DNA of 42,787 bases from Saccharofermentans sp. (GTDB lineage: Bacteria > Bacillota > Clostridia > Saccharofermentanales > Saccharofermentanaceae): positions 1-42,787 of the forward strand of contig JAIKVV010000029.1 of the NCBI GenBank assembly GCA_024685385.1. The letters run 5' to 3'. Every line of letters begins with the position of its first letter. Position 1 is the first letter of the stretch. Positions 17,901-26,687 of the stretch are shown piece by piece. The position numbers were made by a program, and so were the translations under genes. Under the pieces are notes generated by a model that was not told the origin of the DNA, ran no database searches, and saw only the letters and a list, made by a program, of their open reading frames with translations.

Positions 17901-18785
17901 TCCGGCAGATCCGTTGCGCGACAAGATCCGTCCGGCTTCTAAGATCGCTTCAGTAATACGATCAACGATCGCAAGGCTGAGACTCTTAAGTTCATCATCC
18001 TTCCTCTTACCTTTTGTGACAAGGTATGTATCCTTGTCGATTCCTATGAGTTCCCTGAATCCGTCAAGATGATCAACACAGGTCATAAAGCCATTGACGA
18101 TCTCCCGGAGGGCTGGATAAAGCCTTGCTGAAAGACCGGTCTTCCTGTATTCATCGCAGGAAGAAACGATCTTGGACCGGTAATCGGCAAGACAGCGGAG
18201 TTTCTCATAAGTCGCTACAAGATTATTGATGAGGCTGTTGTCTGATCTTCCGTCTCCCGACCTTTCGGTAAGCAGGATAAAATCGGAAAGTTTATCTTCT
18301 TTGCTGCTTCCGGCATCCTCAATATATGCTTTCTCGACAGCCATCGCCGCTGCCCTGGAACGGAGCAGTTTCAATTCTCCCTCATCCAGGATCACGAATC
18401 CGGGTTCGAATGATATGCGGTCCTTATCGGACAGAACATAGCCCTTCTCGGCCACGACTCTTTGGCAGAAACTGTCGAAAGTCTGAATGTATGCATTTGA
18501 GAGTTTATCGATCTGGCTGCTGAAATATGCGCGTCTGTCAGGATCGCCGAGAGCATTATCGTATTCTGTCCTTAATGCCTCCTCGATCTTCTTTTGCATG
18601 TTGAAGGCAGCATCATTGGTAAATGTTACTACAAGGATATCATCGACCGACAATTCCCTGTTCTTTATCCTGCTGATTATTCGCTCGACCAGAACCGTAG
18701 TCTTGCCTGAGCCTGCAGCAGCCGAGACCAGGATATTATCCGTAGCATTTTCTATTACTTTTTTCTGCGCTTTCGAATAATCCAT
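14937..18785 (-). CDS. addA: ATP-dependent helicase/nuclease AddA
   Basis: The 1282-residue product is a UvrD-like superfamily 1A helicase with a C-terminal RecB-type nuclease domain. Visible motifs are Walker A AGSGKTT (residues 24-30), the Walker B region EIYVDEYQDNTD, GDVKQSIYRFRNSDPSIF, the VTVMNVHKSKGLEF helicase motif, YVALTRSQDKL, and the nuclease core ILDYKTD near residue 1226. With AddB it processes double-strand breaks for RecA loading, as RecBCD does in enterobacteria. Length is typical for Clostridia. It starts six bases after the addB stop. A Glu/Asp-rich insertion around residues 560-590 is lineage-variable sequence. Confidence 0.95.
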   Translation of the reverse strand: MDYSKAQKKVIENATDNILVSAAAGSGKTTVLVERIISRIKNRELSVDDILVVTFTNDAAFNMQKKIEEALRTEYDNALGDPDRRAYFSSQIDKLSNAYIQTFDSFCQRVVAEKGYVLSDKDRISFEPGFVILDEGELKLLRSRAAAMAVEKAYIEDAGSSKEDKLSDFILLTERSGDGRSDNSLINNLVATYEKLRCLADYRSKIVSSCDEYRKTGLSARLYPALREIVNGFMTCVDHLDGFRELIGIDKDTYLVTKGKRKDDELKSLSLAIVDRITEAILEAGRILSRNGSAGEIIDTLTSVDITDLSLRNLSKDYPEAAPFLSICKAYGISGTKDITGPYDLSDGLNEIFKIFRSTPLAVIGAMADENVRAVRAYTDLILSMDDIYADLKYSVRGMDFADLEYSAFDIFSDSEASCHYRNKFLEIYVDEYQDNTDLQDEIIRKISRSGKNVFRVGDVKQSIYRFRNSDPSIFTGMLSEMESDPECGTPLYLNENYRSRKEVLNFINFIFLQLMDKDVCGIDYPRQMLHFPENKDGSYDPYNVPDILVVDEDYLRQDGSEEDSPDENAEDAAQEDLAEEDASDPSGKDVKSLNRGIEYLIRDYLAKDPEDHRLSDICVLTETRGLANAVTEYLNGKGIDAAGINITMIFTDNDIHRLASLIICLGNSCRDEYMLGVLLAPFEFSNFTLDEIAHINAYLLGHGKDIRINLIDRIRIYYSLSDETSEGDLYLRVGRFLDVFDDLRSFAMTSAIGSTAEEVFKKTHIKATIGASGGNISKISLFKNWLVSNFGRYGTDISGIATEIEQMKIKLSDGASVETRDSRPDKVTVMNVHKSKGLEFRYVILAVKPRRRMSDSSVSGIYFDDKTGWCSDWYDREKLCRMTSIEMVIKNEDIYVEDNSELMRLLYVALTRSQDKLSVVLSADSQSSKKNPMYVACAKNAALMLSPQIKRRETILRARTGGIFYFLMLALMRSPYWNDSVCERFAEAGLTCPEPLLTADRDLFSDYLDDHDPVSVRVLSDEELTGYASDEMQTEFISAVSQAEEAAEAETFIPSEIAEYRYRAETEIPFKVSVTSASSGKFTSTTHVDMNIRSLPDYGGGKKMLSSAAKGTILHILMRAAQPDEILADYEACVDRLIEEGFFNGADPAVVRKTCLEMKSGVTDFYNSDIGRRLELADRKNAARYEYPLVFSVYTDPSRSDSGSVLVQGIADLVFEEDDGFVILDYKTDRLDDMDMEEMDDEARSRHSVQIDSYAAAFAKSGKYVKEKWVYLVRYSRFVKI

Positions 18786-18791
18786 ACTGTT

Positions 18792-21700
18792 CTACTCCTG
18801 ATCTTCCCCGTCCATATATTCCCTGATGTTTGCTATCAGTCCCATGACATCATCTGAAGACCTCAAAGATGATCCTTCGGGAACAAGGCAGGATGCTGCT
18901 CTTCTTGCAGGTCTCGATGCGTTATTTCCGCAAAGCCCCCTGTATTTACAGTAATCACATTTGCCCCTGGCACTGACATTGGCATCAGCCTTGCCCTGTG
19001 CGATCGCATCACAGCTGTTCTTAACGCTGTCCATCGCAAAGCGGGACAGGACACCGATATTATCAGACAGCATTTTGTTAACCTCTCCCGTCTTCCCCGA
19101 ACTTTTACCTTCATCGATGAGCATGGAAGGCTTGAGCTTAAGTTCCTCATTCTTTCCGGTGCCCATATTGACGGGCAGATAGCCGTAATTGGAAAGACGG
19201 TATTCTCCATTCCGGGAAAGCCCCTGCATGAGGACATATGAATATACAGGCAGCTGGATCTGGGTCCCCTCCACGAGTTCTGCCATGGAAACAGACTTCT
19301 TCCCGGTCTTGTAATCAACGACCCTGACAGAATTGTTACCGTCTTCTTCCCTGATATCGTATCTGTCTATATAGCCTCTGAACATAAAAGTCATTCCGTT
19401 GCTTGCAGTTATGTTGAATTCGTAATCGCCTTTTCCGAGTTCAAGCTCAAAACCCGAAGGAACATATCCCGACTTATGGCATTCCTTCATTACTTCAGGA
19501 TACATCCAGCGGAAGATGCGCTTGATCTTCCTTCCTTCCCTGTTATCGAAAAGGATATCGGAACTGCCTTCTGAATCATATGCAGAAGGCACCTCCTTCG
19601 GGTTGACGGATGCTCTGAAAGATACATCTGTCAGCCTTGAAAGTTCTTCCTCATTGAAGATGCCGTCTTCAATAAATCTGCCGCAATAATCCTCAAGATC
19701 TGCTCCGTTCTTAAGGCCTATATCCTTGATCGCATTCTCGAACATGGCATGTATGACGGTGCCTATCACATTAGCTCTGACCTCAGTATTGTCTTCACGT
19801 TCGCGCGCCCTGATGATGCGTTCAGCCATATACTGGAAATGACAGTTATTGAACTGTTCCAAAGCTGATACGCTGCAGTTCATCTTCGTTCCCGCAAAGA
19901 CAGCCATATTCCCTTCAGATATGGATGCATTCTCGAAGAAGAAGCGCTTGTCGACGGGATCTTCATAAGGCATGAAACGGTAGTTATTGACAGGGATCTT
20001 CCAATCTTCCCCTTCTTCATGGAGCCTCAAGAAATCGAACACACGCGACATCGGCTTTCCGTACTCATGCACCATGTAGATATGATCCGTTGCAGTTCCC
20101 ATCATAAGACAGGAAGACACATACTGTTCCTTTATGGACGATTCCGTCTTATCGGGCAGGCTTATGTCCTTCAAAGATCCGGCCAGGGTCTTAAGCTCTT
20201 CACTGCTTATGATCCCGTCACTTACTCTTCCGGACGGGAAGTTCGACCTGTCTGCTCCGACGATGAAAAGGACCTTGCAAGGTGAGATATATGCCCTGGA
20301 TGGAGTCGTAATCTCGACCGAATCGACACGCAGGGGTATCGTGCCTTCCGTCTTGTTCTTCATGTCGGTCCTGATGAGGGATATCATGGATGCCTGGCTT
20401 ATGGGGACATCATTCATCTCATGTGAGAACGAAGCCAGCAGTTTCATTATCTCATCATATCCCCTGACGAGAGCCAACGCTGCCGTATCCATCTTCTGCG
20501 AAAGAAGTTCATCTCTTAAGGACTCGATAAAGAGTCTGTTTGAATCAAGATATCCTGCAAGGAGCCTTGCTTTGGAAGAAAGAGTCTTGCAGGCATATAT
20601 CTCGTCTGCAACTTTCTTTAAGGGTCTTAACTTGCCAAGGATCACATAATCCCAGAATATGTCTCCTGCAGGGTAAAAACCTTCTTTCAGGACTTCGCCG
20701 TTGATCTCAGCCGTACCGTCGTAAATATATACTTCGGGATCGTCTTTATTGATCCCTGCCTTGCCTTCTTTATCTTCACCATCTTCATCCTTCCTGTAGA
20801 AGTTCTCGGAGAATAACCTCTTCCCGTCTTTTATCGCCTTCAGCCTGCAATAGTTATCAAATGCATCCGCAAGATAGGGTGCAATCCTCATCATGCCGGA
20901 ATACATTGCTCTCAGTACCACATCTGTCGAATAACCCGTCAGAGGGAGCATGAGAATGGTCTCGGCATACATGGGGATCACGGTATCAATAAGATCGATC
21001 TTCCTGTCAATGAACAGATCAAGACCGAAGACTTCGGCAACACTCGTGATCGAAGGCATAAGCTCATCATTGCAGCATACGATCCTGATGTCTTTGTAAC
21101 GGTAGCCCTTATTGCGCGTGAGATCGACTATCTCATTCATCACATAGCCGATCCTGTCATCAGGGTCTGTTATCTGGGATAAGATGAACTTCTCCCTGGC
21201 TTCATCCCTTGAAGGCAACAGAGTCCTGTCACCTGCAATGTATGCATCAACACACTTATGTACTGCGGATTCATAACTTTGCCCGGGGATGAATTCTTCT
21301 ATGTCTGCCTGATGATTTGTCCTCATTATGTCGATAAAGGAGTTCGCCACGGAGAATATGGCATCAGGAGACTTTGCGAAAGGATCTCCAACCGTATAGA
21401 AGACTATATCTGCTCCCATATCCGAAAGAACGGAAATAAATTCTTCTTCATGAGGTGTCAGAAGTCTTGCCGAACCGAATCCGATAAATACATACCTTGA
21501 TGAGATGAGGTCTCTTATGTGCCTGAACCTGCGAAGATCGAGTCTTGAAGGGTCCTTTGAAAGTTCATTCAGAACATCTGATGCGGTCTTGATGGGATCT
21601 TCCATGAGGTTAAGATCGTATGTATCGTTCATCAAACGGAGTTTCTCCATAAGGAAGGCAATATCCGTTATCTTGGCAACATAATCCTCGTTATCGGAAG

Positions 21701-22184
21701 CTGAAGCATCTATGGCTTCCCGGAGCTGCTCGGGGCCGATCCCGTAGCGGACGAAATCTCCGATTATGTTGATCAAGCCGTTGATATATTCATAATGACC
21801 CGCAAAACCTGCTATTTTCCTGAAATCTTCCTTATATCCTGTGAGAACGGAGTAGATGGCATTCCTGAGTTCCACATCCCCTCCGGGTGCTATATTCGTC
21901 TTGCCGCATGTAGAAAGGATGTCCTGGGCAAGTCTTATGAAACTGGTTACATCCCCGGAGGTAAAGGCAGCTGAAAGCTTCATGTCAGAGGAAGCGGCTT
22001 TAACGGAAACATCATCCGGGAAACGGGATGCCATAACTTCAAGCAGCATCTTCTCAACCTGGGCCTTGGAATATTCGGGCACGACAAAATATGTGCTTTC
22101 GTTGCCGGAAAGGCGCAAAGCCTCGCTCTCAACAATATAAGGAGTTATGCAATCCGTGCCCCTGTAATAGCTTACCCTGATCAT
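18792..22184 (-). CDS. addB: ATP-dependent nuclease subunit AddB, P-loop lost
   Basis: The 1130-residue product has the AddB layout: inactivated helicase-like domains and a C-terminal nuclease domain with an iron-sulfur cluster. The nuclease motif is VVDYKTGKKS. The four cluster cysteines are seen as one in FNNCHFQYMAERI and three in CDYCKYRGLC near the C-terminus. In Bacillus AddB the N-terminus has a Walker A (GRSGSGKT); here the same place reads YRGTDCITPYI, so the lysine and GKT are gone. The start ATG has a close AGGAG site. A second GGAGG about 20 bases further upstream leads to no start codon at normal spacing. addB is the first gene of the addB-addA unit. Confidence 0.93.
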   Translation of the reverse strand: MIRVSYYRGTDCITPYIVESEALRLSGNESTYFVVPEYSKAQVEKMLLEVMASRFPDDVSVKAASSDMKLSAAFTSGDVTSFIRLAQDILSTCGKTNIAPGGDVELRNAIYSVLTGYKEDFRKIAGFAGHYEYINGLINIIGDFVRYGIGPEQLREAIDASASDNEDYVAKITDIAFLMEKLRLMNDTYDLNLMEDPIKTASDVLNELSKDPSRLDLRRFRHIRDLISSRYVFIGFGSARLLTPHEEEFISVLSDMGADIVFYTVGDPFAKSPDAIFSVANSFIDIMRTNHQADIEEFIPGQSYESAVHKCVDAYIAGDRTLLPSRDEAREKFILSQITDPDDRIGYVMNEIVDLTRNKGYRYKDIRIVCCNDELMPSITSVAEVFGLDLFIDRKIDLIDTVIPMYAETILMLPLTGYSTDVVLRAMYSGMMRIAPYLADAFDNYCRLKAIKDGKRLFSENFYRKDEDGEDKEGKAGINKDDPEVYIYDGTAEINGEVLKEGFYPAGDIFWDYVILGKLRPLKKVADEIYACKTLSSKARLLAGYLDSNRLFIESLRDELLSQKMDTAALALVRGYDEIMKLLASFSHEMNDVPISQASMISLIRTDMKNKTEGTIPLRVDSVEITTPSRAYISPCKVLFIVGADRSNFPSGRVSDGIISSEELKTLAGSLKDISLPDKTESSIKEQYVSSCLMMGTATDHIYMVHEYGKPMSRVFDFLRLHEEGEDWKIPVNNYRFMPYEDPVDKRFFFENASISEGNMAVFAGTKMNCSVSALEQFNNCHFQYMAERIIRAREREDNTEVRANVIGTVIHAMFENAIKDIGLKNGADLEDYCGRFIEDGIFNEEELSRLTDVSFRASVNPKEVPSAYDSEGSSDILFDNREGRKIKRIFRWMYPEVMKECHKSGYVPSGFELELGKGDYEFNITASNGMTFMFRGYIDRYDIREEDGNNSVRVVDYKTGKKSVSMAELVEGTQIQLPVYSYVLMQGLSRNGEYRLSNYGYLPVNMGTGKNEELKLKPSMLIDEGKSSGKTGEVNKMLSDNIGVLSRFAMDSVKNSCDAIAQGKADANVSARGKCDYCKYRGLCGNNASRPARRAASCLVPEGSSLRSSDDVMGLIANIREYMDGEDQE

Positions 22185-22365
22185 GATCTCCTGACTTAAG
22201 CCCTCCTACATTCAAATGATAAACTACCCAAAAGCATAAATAAAGGAAGATTTGAGGGCATCATCCGATCAGTACCAATTTATGGACTTAAGCCCGTCAC
22301 AGCCCCTGCGGTCCGCCCCTCAAGGCAGTTATGTAATCTCTCTGTAATAATCCGCATTTTTAGTA

Positions 22366-22371
22366 TATAAT
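22366..22371 (+). promoter_or_regulatory. -10 element before the beta-helix/SLH gene
   Basis: A perfect TATAAT lies 32 bases before the start codon at 22404. No good -35 is present (best is CTGTAA, 18 bases upstream), so the promoter may need an activator. The rest of the 22185-22365 gap holds two copies of GACTTAAGCCC (22193-22203 and 22284-22294) and no gene that I can support. Confidence 0.4.
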
Positions 22372-22403
22372 ATATGCTTACAAAAGACTCGGAGGTCATT
22401 GTT

Positions 22404-25400
22404 ATGTCTATAAGGAAGAATACCGTTCGCATTTTGACTGCAGCAGCGCTCTCTTCAGCGCTGATCCTGACAGCTTTCAGCATCATGCCCCAACAGACAG
22501 TAAGGGCTGATGATGATCATACTTTTACATTCACGGAAAATGATCTTGGAAACGATCCGGCTGCCGCCATTAATGCCAAGATACTCGAAGTAAAAGAAAG
22601 TGCTGCGGCAGATAATCCTTTTACATTGAAGCTTCCTTTCGAAGGTGAATACGGACTGAAGTCCCCCATCAAGCTCTACAGCAACATGATCCTCGATCTT
22701 AACGGTTCGACAATAAAAATGTTCGACTCTGATAATGAGGAAGCCCCTTACCATAACATGATCCGCTTCGGCGAGGACGGCAACAGCGTTACAGGTTACG
22801 AATTTAAGAACATCACCGTCAAGAACGGAACGGTAAACGGCAATGAGAAAGGGGCAACCCTTCTTAAGATGGCTCACGGCGAGAACATTACATTAACAGG
22901 GCTTACCGTAACGAACACGAAAGATTTCCATCTCTCCGAATTTGCAGCTATTGACGGACTTACGATCGATAACTGTACTTTTAGCAAACAATCTATCAAC
23001 GAAGCAGAGGAGACAACATATGAAGCCATCCAGCTCGATGTCCTGGCTCCCGCGCATTTTGAAACCTACGAGCCTGAAGCTCTTCCCATGAAAAATGTAA
23101 CGATAAACGGATGCACCTTCAACAATGTTCCCAGGGCCATAGGAAGCCACACGGCCATCCTGAATGCACCTTTCGAAAACATAAAGATCACCAATAATAC
23201 GATCAGCGGTTGTTCCAGCGCCGCCATCCAGGGCAATTACTGGAAGAATGTAACTATTACCGGGAATACGATAACAGGCTCACCCCGCGGCATCGTAATA
23301 TATTCCGTCAACGGTAACGGCGGTGAGATATCGGCTGCTAACGGAACATATCTAGCGGGAAATATCAACTCATCTGCTCTCAACAACAGTTCTTCCATAT
23401 CATCTGAATATGAGACTCCGTTTGATGCAAACATCAACATCAGCAACAACAATATTACTCTTGATAAATCCGAAGATTACGGAGGATATGCCCATGTCGG
23501 AATCCTTACGGGAGGAACGCTTTTTGAAGGCGACGGTCTGGACACGGACGACAGTTCCGGAGACATTCCCGCAGGAGACTATTACATTGACGGAGTAACT
23601 ATCAAGAACAACACTGTCGTAACCACTGGCGGCGGAATCAGGCTTGCCAATACAAGAAATGCGACCGTATCAGGAAACAGCACCAACGGCAATACGAGCA
23701 GCGACACATCTGATCACGGTATCTCCACATCCTACGGTTCACAGAAGATCACCATATCGGATAATGTGATCAGGAGCACATGCGGCGACGGCATCAATAT
23801 CAGCAAGTCTGATGAAATAAGCATTAAAAACAATGACATAAACACATGTAACAATCACGGCATCAAAGCCTGCAATGAATCCTCCGTATCCGACATTTCC
23901 GGCAACAAAGTAGTCACCATCAGAAGAAACGGTATCATGTTGGCGATCGACACCAAGGCAGCCTCGATCAAAAACAACGAGGTTGTCGGAGCCGAGAGTA
24001 TAGGCATAAACGTCGGTGAAGAATCTTACTGCAGCGACATAACCGGAAATACTGTAGAAGATTCAGGAGTAAGTGCGATCACCGTTTCATCTTCTATCTG
24101 CTCAGGAGCCATAGACGCAAATAAGATCCAATGGTCAGGTGACAAGGGAATCCATATCACTAACGGTGCTTCAGTCGGTTCTGTTACGGATAATGAGATA
24201 AAAGAAGTTGACGGAAATGCCATCTATGCTACCGGTGAAGACACCAGGTGCGGTGAGATCTCCGGCAATCAGATCACGGATGCAGGCAACGGCATCATCA
24301 TAACGAACAGGGTTTACCTCTCCGGTTCCATCTGTGATAACAATCTGAAGGATCTGGACGAATACGGGATCAAGATCAGCGACTCCACTACAAAGGGTCA
24401 GGCTATTACCGGCAACACAGTCGAGAATGCAGGCTCAACCGGCATCATGGTCAATAACGGAGCAAAGCTTACGGGCGCCATCAGTTCCAATACTGTCACG
24501 ACTACAGGCAAATACGGCATCATAATATGTGATAACGGTTCAACCTGTACCGATGTCAAGAACAATAATGTAACAGGCAGCGCTTCCACCGGCATCGTAG
24601 TGACCCTATCCGCAAAGGTCTCTGAGATCGGATCCAATACCGTGGAAAATGCCGGTGAGACAGGCATCAAGGTTGCGCAGTCCTCGACTGCAAAACTTAT
24701 AACGGACAACACCATCAATTCCTGCTCGGGCAACGGCATTGCCGTATCATCAGGCAGCAAGGTAAATTCCGGGATCACATCCAATACGGTCTCAGCTTCC
24801 GGCGAGAACGGGATAAAGGTCGTGGATGAGAACACCCTTGTTTCCAAGATCGAATCTAACAAGATCTCCGATTCAACCCAGAACGGGATCATGGTCAACA
24901 ACAAAGCCTCCGTATCAGGCGCCGTAACAGGCAACACGATCACGGGCGGCAAGAAGTACGGCATCCAGATAACGGATAACGGATCTGTTGCATCCATTAC
25001 GGATAACAAGATCTCCGGCATTAAGGGCGATCACGGCATCGCTGTCTCTGCTTCCACATCAGGCAAGATCTCCGGCAACGAGATCACATCCCCCGTTAAG
25101 ACAGGCATCTTGGTCAGCAATTCCTCCAAGATCACCGGAGCTATCACAAATAACAAGATCACAAGTGCAGGAGACTGCGGCATCAAGATCACGGGATCTT
25201 CTACAAGCTGCACGGACATTACGAGCAACACTATCTCCAAGTCCAAAGGCAACGGCATAGTCCTTTCCGACAGAGCAAAGGCATCCGGCAACATCAAATC
25301 CAACTCCGTAACAAGCGCGGGTGATGCAGGCATCAAGGTTTGTGACAAGTCTTCATGTGCTTCCATTACTTTCAATACGGTAAAAGGATCCGGAACAAAC

Positions 25401-26606
25401 AGCATAGTTGTTTCAAGCGGAGCTAAAGTAACCAAGGATATCGCATCCAATAACATTAATTCTGCAGGAAGCAACGGCATAAAGGTATGCGATGCAAATT
25501 CTTCCGTTGCCAACATCTCTGATAACAAGGTTATGGCTTCCACGGAATACGGCATCATAGTATCCGGCTCTGCCAAGGTCACGGGATCTGTCATTCAGAA
25601 CACCGTTGACGGAGCCAAGAAGAGCGGCATCATGGTATATGACAAAGCCAACGTTCCCGTTATCACAAAGAACATCATCAACGAAGCAGGCGACAGCGGC
25701 ATCAAGATCAATGCAGCCTCCACCACATGCAAGGACATTACCGACAACCAGATCCTGAAGAGCGGCGGCGTAGGCATCATGCTGAGCGACCAGGCAAGAG
25801 TAACAGGCAACATCACGGGCAACCTTGTAGAAAATTCCGGTGATGCCGGCATCAAGGTCTGCGCTTCATCTTCTGCCAACAATGTTTCAAGCAACCGCGT
25901 CTTCTACGCCAAGGGTGATTATGCGATCATGATCTCTTCAGGCGGACAGGTAGTAACTCTTAAGGACAACATCATCGTCTTCCCTACCGACAAAGAGATG
26001 CCGATCAAAGTTGATTCACAGAGCAAGGTCAATGTAAACCTCGATAACAGCGTATATAAGTTCGAAGATGTTACCAACAAGTCAGACTTCTGGTTCATTC
26101 CTACTTATGCCTTAGCATCCAAGGGCGTTGTCAAGGGATACGACAACGAGAAGACTTTCCGTCCTGCAAATGAGTGCACAAGAGGACAGATGGTAACATT
26201 CCTCTGGAGACTTTCCGGCTGTCCCAATCCGCAGTCCAAGGAATGCAGGTTCAATGACGTTAAGAAGACTGATTACTACTACAAGGCAGTCATCTGGGGC
26301 AACGAACAGGGCATTGTCGAAGGTTATAAGAACGGCACATTCGGGCCTAAGATCGTCTGCGAGAGAAAGCATGCCGTAACCTTCATGTGGAGAATGGCGG
26401 GCAAACCGAAGCCGAAGTCAAAGAAGAACAAGTTCACTGACGTCAAGACTTCCCATTACTTCTATCAGGCTACCCTCTGGGCTTCCGAGAATAATATCCT
26501 TGCAGGGTATTCTGACGGAACCTTCAAGCCTGACGGCAAGTGCCTGAGACGTCAGATGGTTACATTCCTCTACAAGTACGATGTAAACATTAACGGAAAC
26601 AAGTAA
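22404..26606 (+). CDS. Secreted parallel beta-helix protein with three SLH repeats
   Basis: I choose the ATG at 22404 (GGAGG eight bases upstream), giving 1400 residues. A signal peptide ends at about residue 35 (TVRA). Residues 40-400 are a pectate-lyase-like N-terminal beta-helix region with NVTINGCTF and ITNNTISG turns. From about 400 to 1200 come several dozen regular coils of roughly 23 residues with the pattern GI-x-V...I-x-x-N-x-I, arranged as alternating coil types. Residues from about 1219 to the end are three SLH repeats (for example YYYKAVIWGNEQGIVEGY). SLH repeats bind secondary cell-wall polymer, so this is probably a cell-surface fibre. No catalytic residues of a lyase or hydrolase could be picked out. 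It is monocistronic, with a terminator at 26637-26671. Confidence 0.88.
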   Translation: MSIRKNTVRILTAAALSSALILTAFSIMPQQTVRADDDHTFTFTENDLGNDPAAAINAKILEVKESAAADNPFTLKLPFEGEYGLKSPIKLYSNMILDLNGSTIKMFDSDNEEAPYHNMIRFGEDGNSVTGYEFKNITVKNGTVNGNEKGATLLKMAHGENITLTGLTVTNTKDFHLSEFAAIDGLTIDNCTFSKQSINEAEETTYEAIQLDVLAPAHFETYEPEALPMKNVTINGCTFNNVPRAIGSHTAILNAPFENIKITNNTISGCSSAAIQGNYWKNVTITGNTITGSPRGIVIYSVNGNGGEISAANGTYLAGNINSSALNNSSSISSEYETPFDANINISNNNITLDKSEDYGGYAHVGILTGGTLFEGDGLDTDDSSGDIPAGDYYIDGVTIKNNTVVTTGGGIRLANTRNATVSGNSTNGNTSSDTSDHGISTSYGSQKITISDNVIRSTCGDGINISKSDEISIKNNDINTCNNHGIKACNESSVSDISGNKVVTIRRNGIMLAIDTKAASIKNNEVVGAESIGINVGEESYCSDITGNTVEDSGVSAITVSSSICSGAIDANKIQWSGDKGIHITNGASVGSVTDNEIKEVDGNAIYATGEDTRCGEISGNQITDAGNGIIITNRVYLSGSICDNNLKDLDEYGIKISDSTTKGQAITGNTVENAGSTGIMVNNGAKLTGAISSNTVTTTGKYGIIICDNGSTCTDVKNNNVTGSASTGIVVTLSAKVSEIGSNTVENAGETGIKVAQSSTAKLITDNTINSCSGNGIAVSSGSKVNSGITSNTVSASGENGIKVVDENTLVSKIESNKISDSTQNGIMVNNKASVSGAVTGNTITGGKKYGIQITDNGSVASITDNKISGIKGDHGIAVSASTSGKISGNEITSPVKTGILVSNSSKITGAITNNKITSAGDCGIKITGSSTSCTDITSNTISKSKGNGIVLSDRAKASGNIKSNSVTSAGDAGIKVCDKSSCASITFNTVKGSGTNSIVVSSGAKVTKDIASNNINSAGSNGIKVCDANSSVANISDNKVMASTEYGIIVSGSAKVTGSVIQNTVDGAKKSGIMVYDKANVPVITKNIINEAGDSGIKINAASTTCKDITDNQILKSGGVGIMLSDQARVTGNITGNLVENSGDAGIKVCASSSANNVSSNRVFYAKGDYAIMISSGGQVVTLKDNIIVFPTDKEMPIKVDSQSKVNVNLDNSVYKFEDVTNKSDFWFIPTYALASKGVVKGYDNEKTFRPANECTRGQMVTFLWRLSGCPNPQSKECRFNDVKKTDYYYKAVIWGNEQGIVEGYKNGTFGPKIVCERKHAVTFMWRMAGKPKPKSKKNKFTDVKTSHYFYQATLWASENNILAGYSDGTFKPDGKCLRRQMVTFLYKYDVNINGNK

Positions 26607-26636
26607 TCCTTCGTTTTCGTAAGACAGAAAACATAT

Positions 26637-26671
26637 AAATCCCGCAGGGCTGAAGATCCTGCGGGATTTTT
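26637..26671 (+). terminator. Terminator between convergent SLH and P-type ATPase genes
   Basis: A 12-base-pair stem (AAATCCCGCAGG / CCTGCGGGATTT) with a nine-base loop is followed by a T-run on the plus strand. On the minus strand the trailing sequence is ATTTATATGTTTT, so weaker termination of the metal-efflux operon there is possible. Confidence 0.85.
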
Positions 26672-26687
26672 AGTATATGTTTATTCA

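Noticed and set aside
22193..22294. Two copies of GACTTAAGCCC flanking the addB / beta-helix gap as regulatory or attachment sites
   Set aside because: Only 11 bases, no other supporting structure and no mobile gene nearby.
24398..25594. Long open frames (207 and 187 residues) on the minus strand opposite the beta-helix gene
   Set aside because: They arise from the repeated codon pattern of the beta-helix gene, have Met/Leu/Pro-rich low-complexity products and no ribosome binding sites.
23700..25930. Regular repeats that might suggest a CRISPR or satellite array
   Set aside because: The repeats are coding, imperfect at DNA level and in frame with the beta-helix coils.
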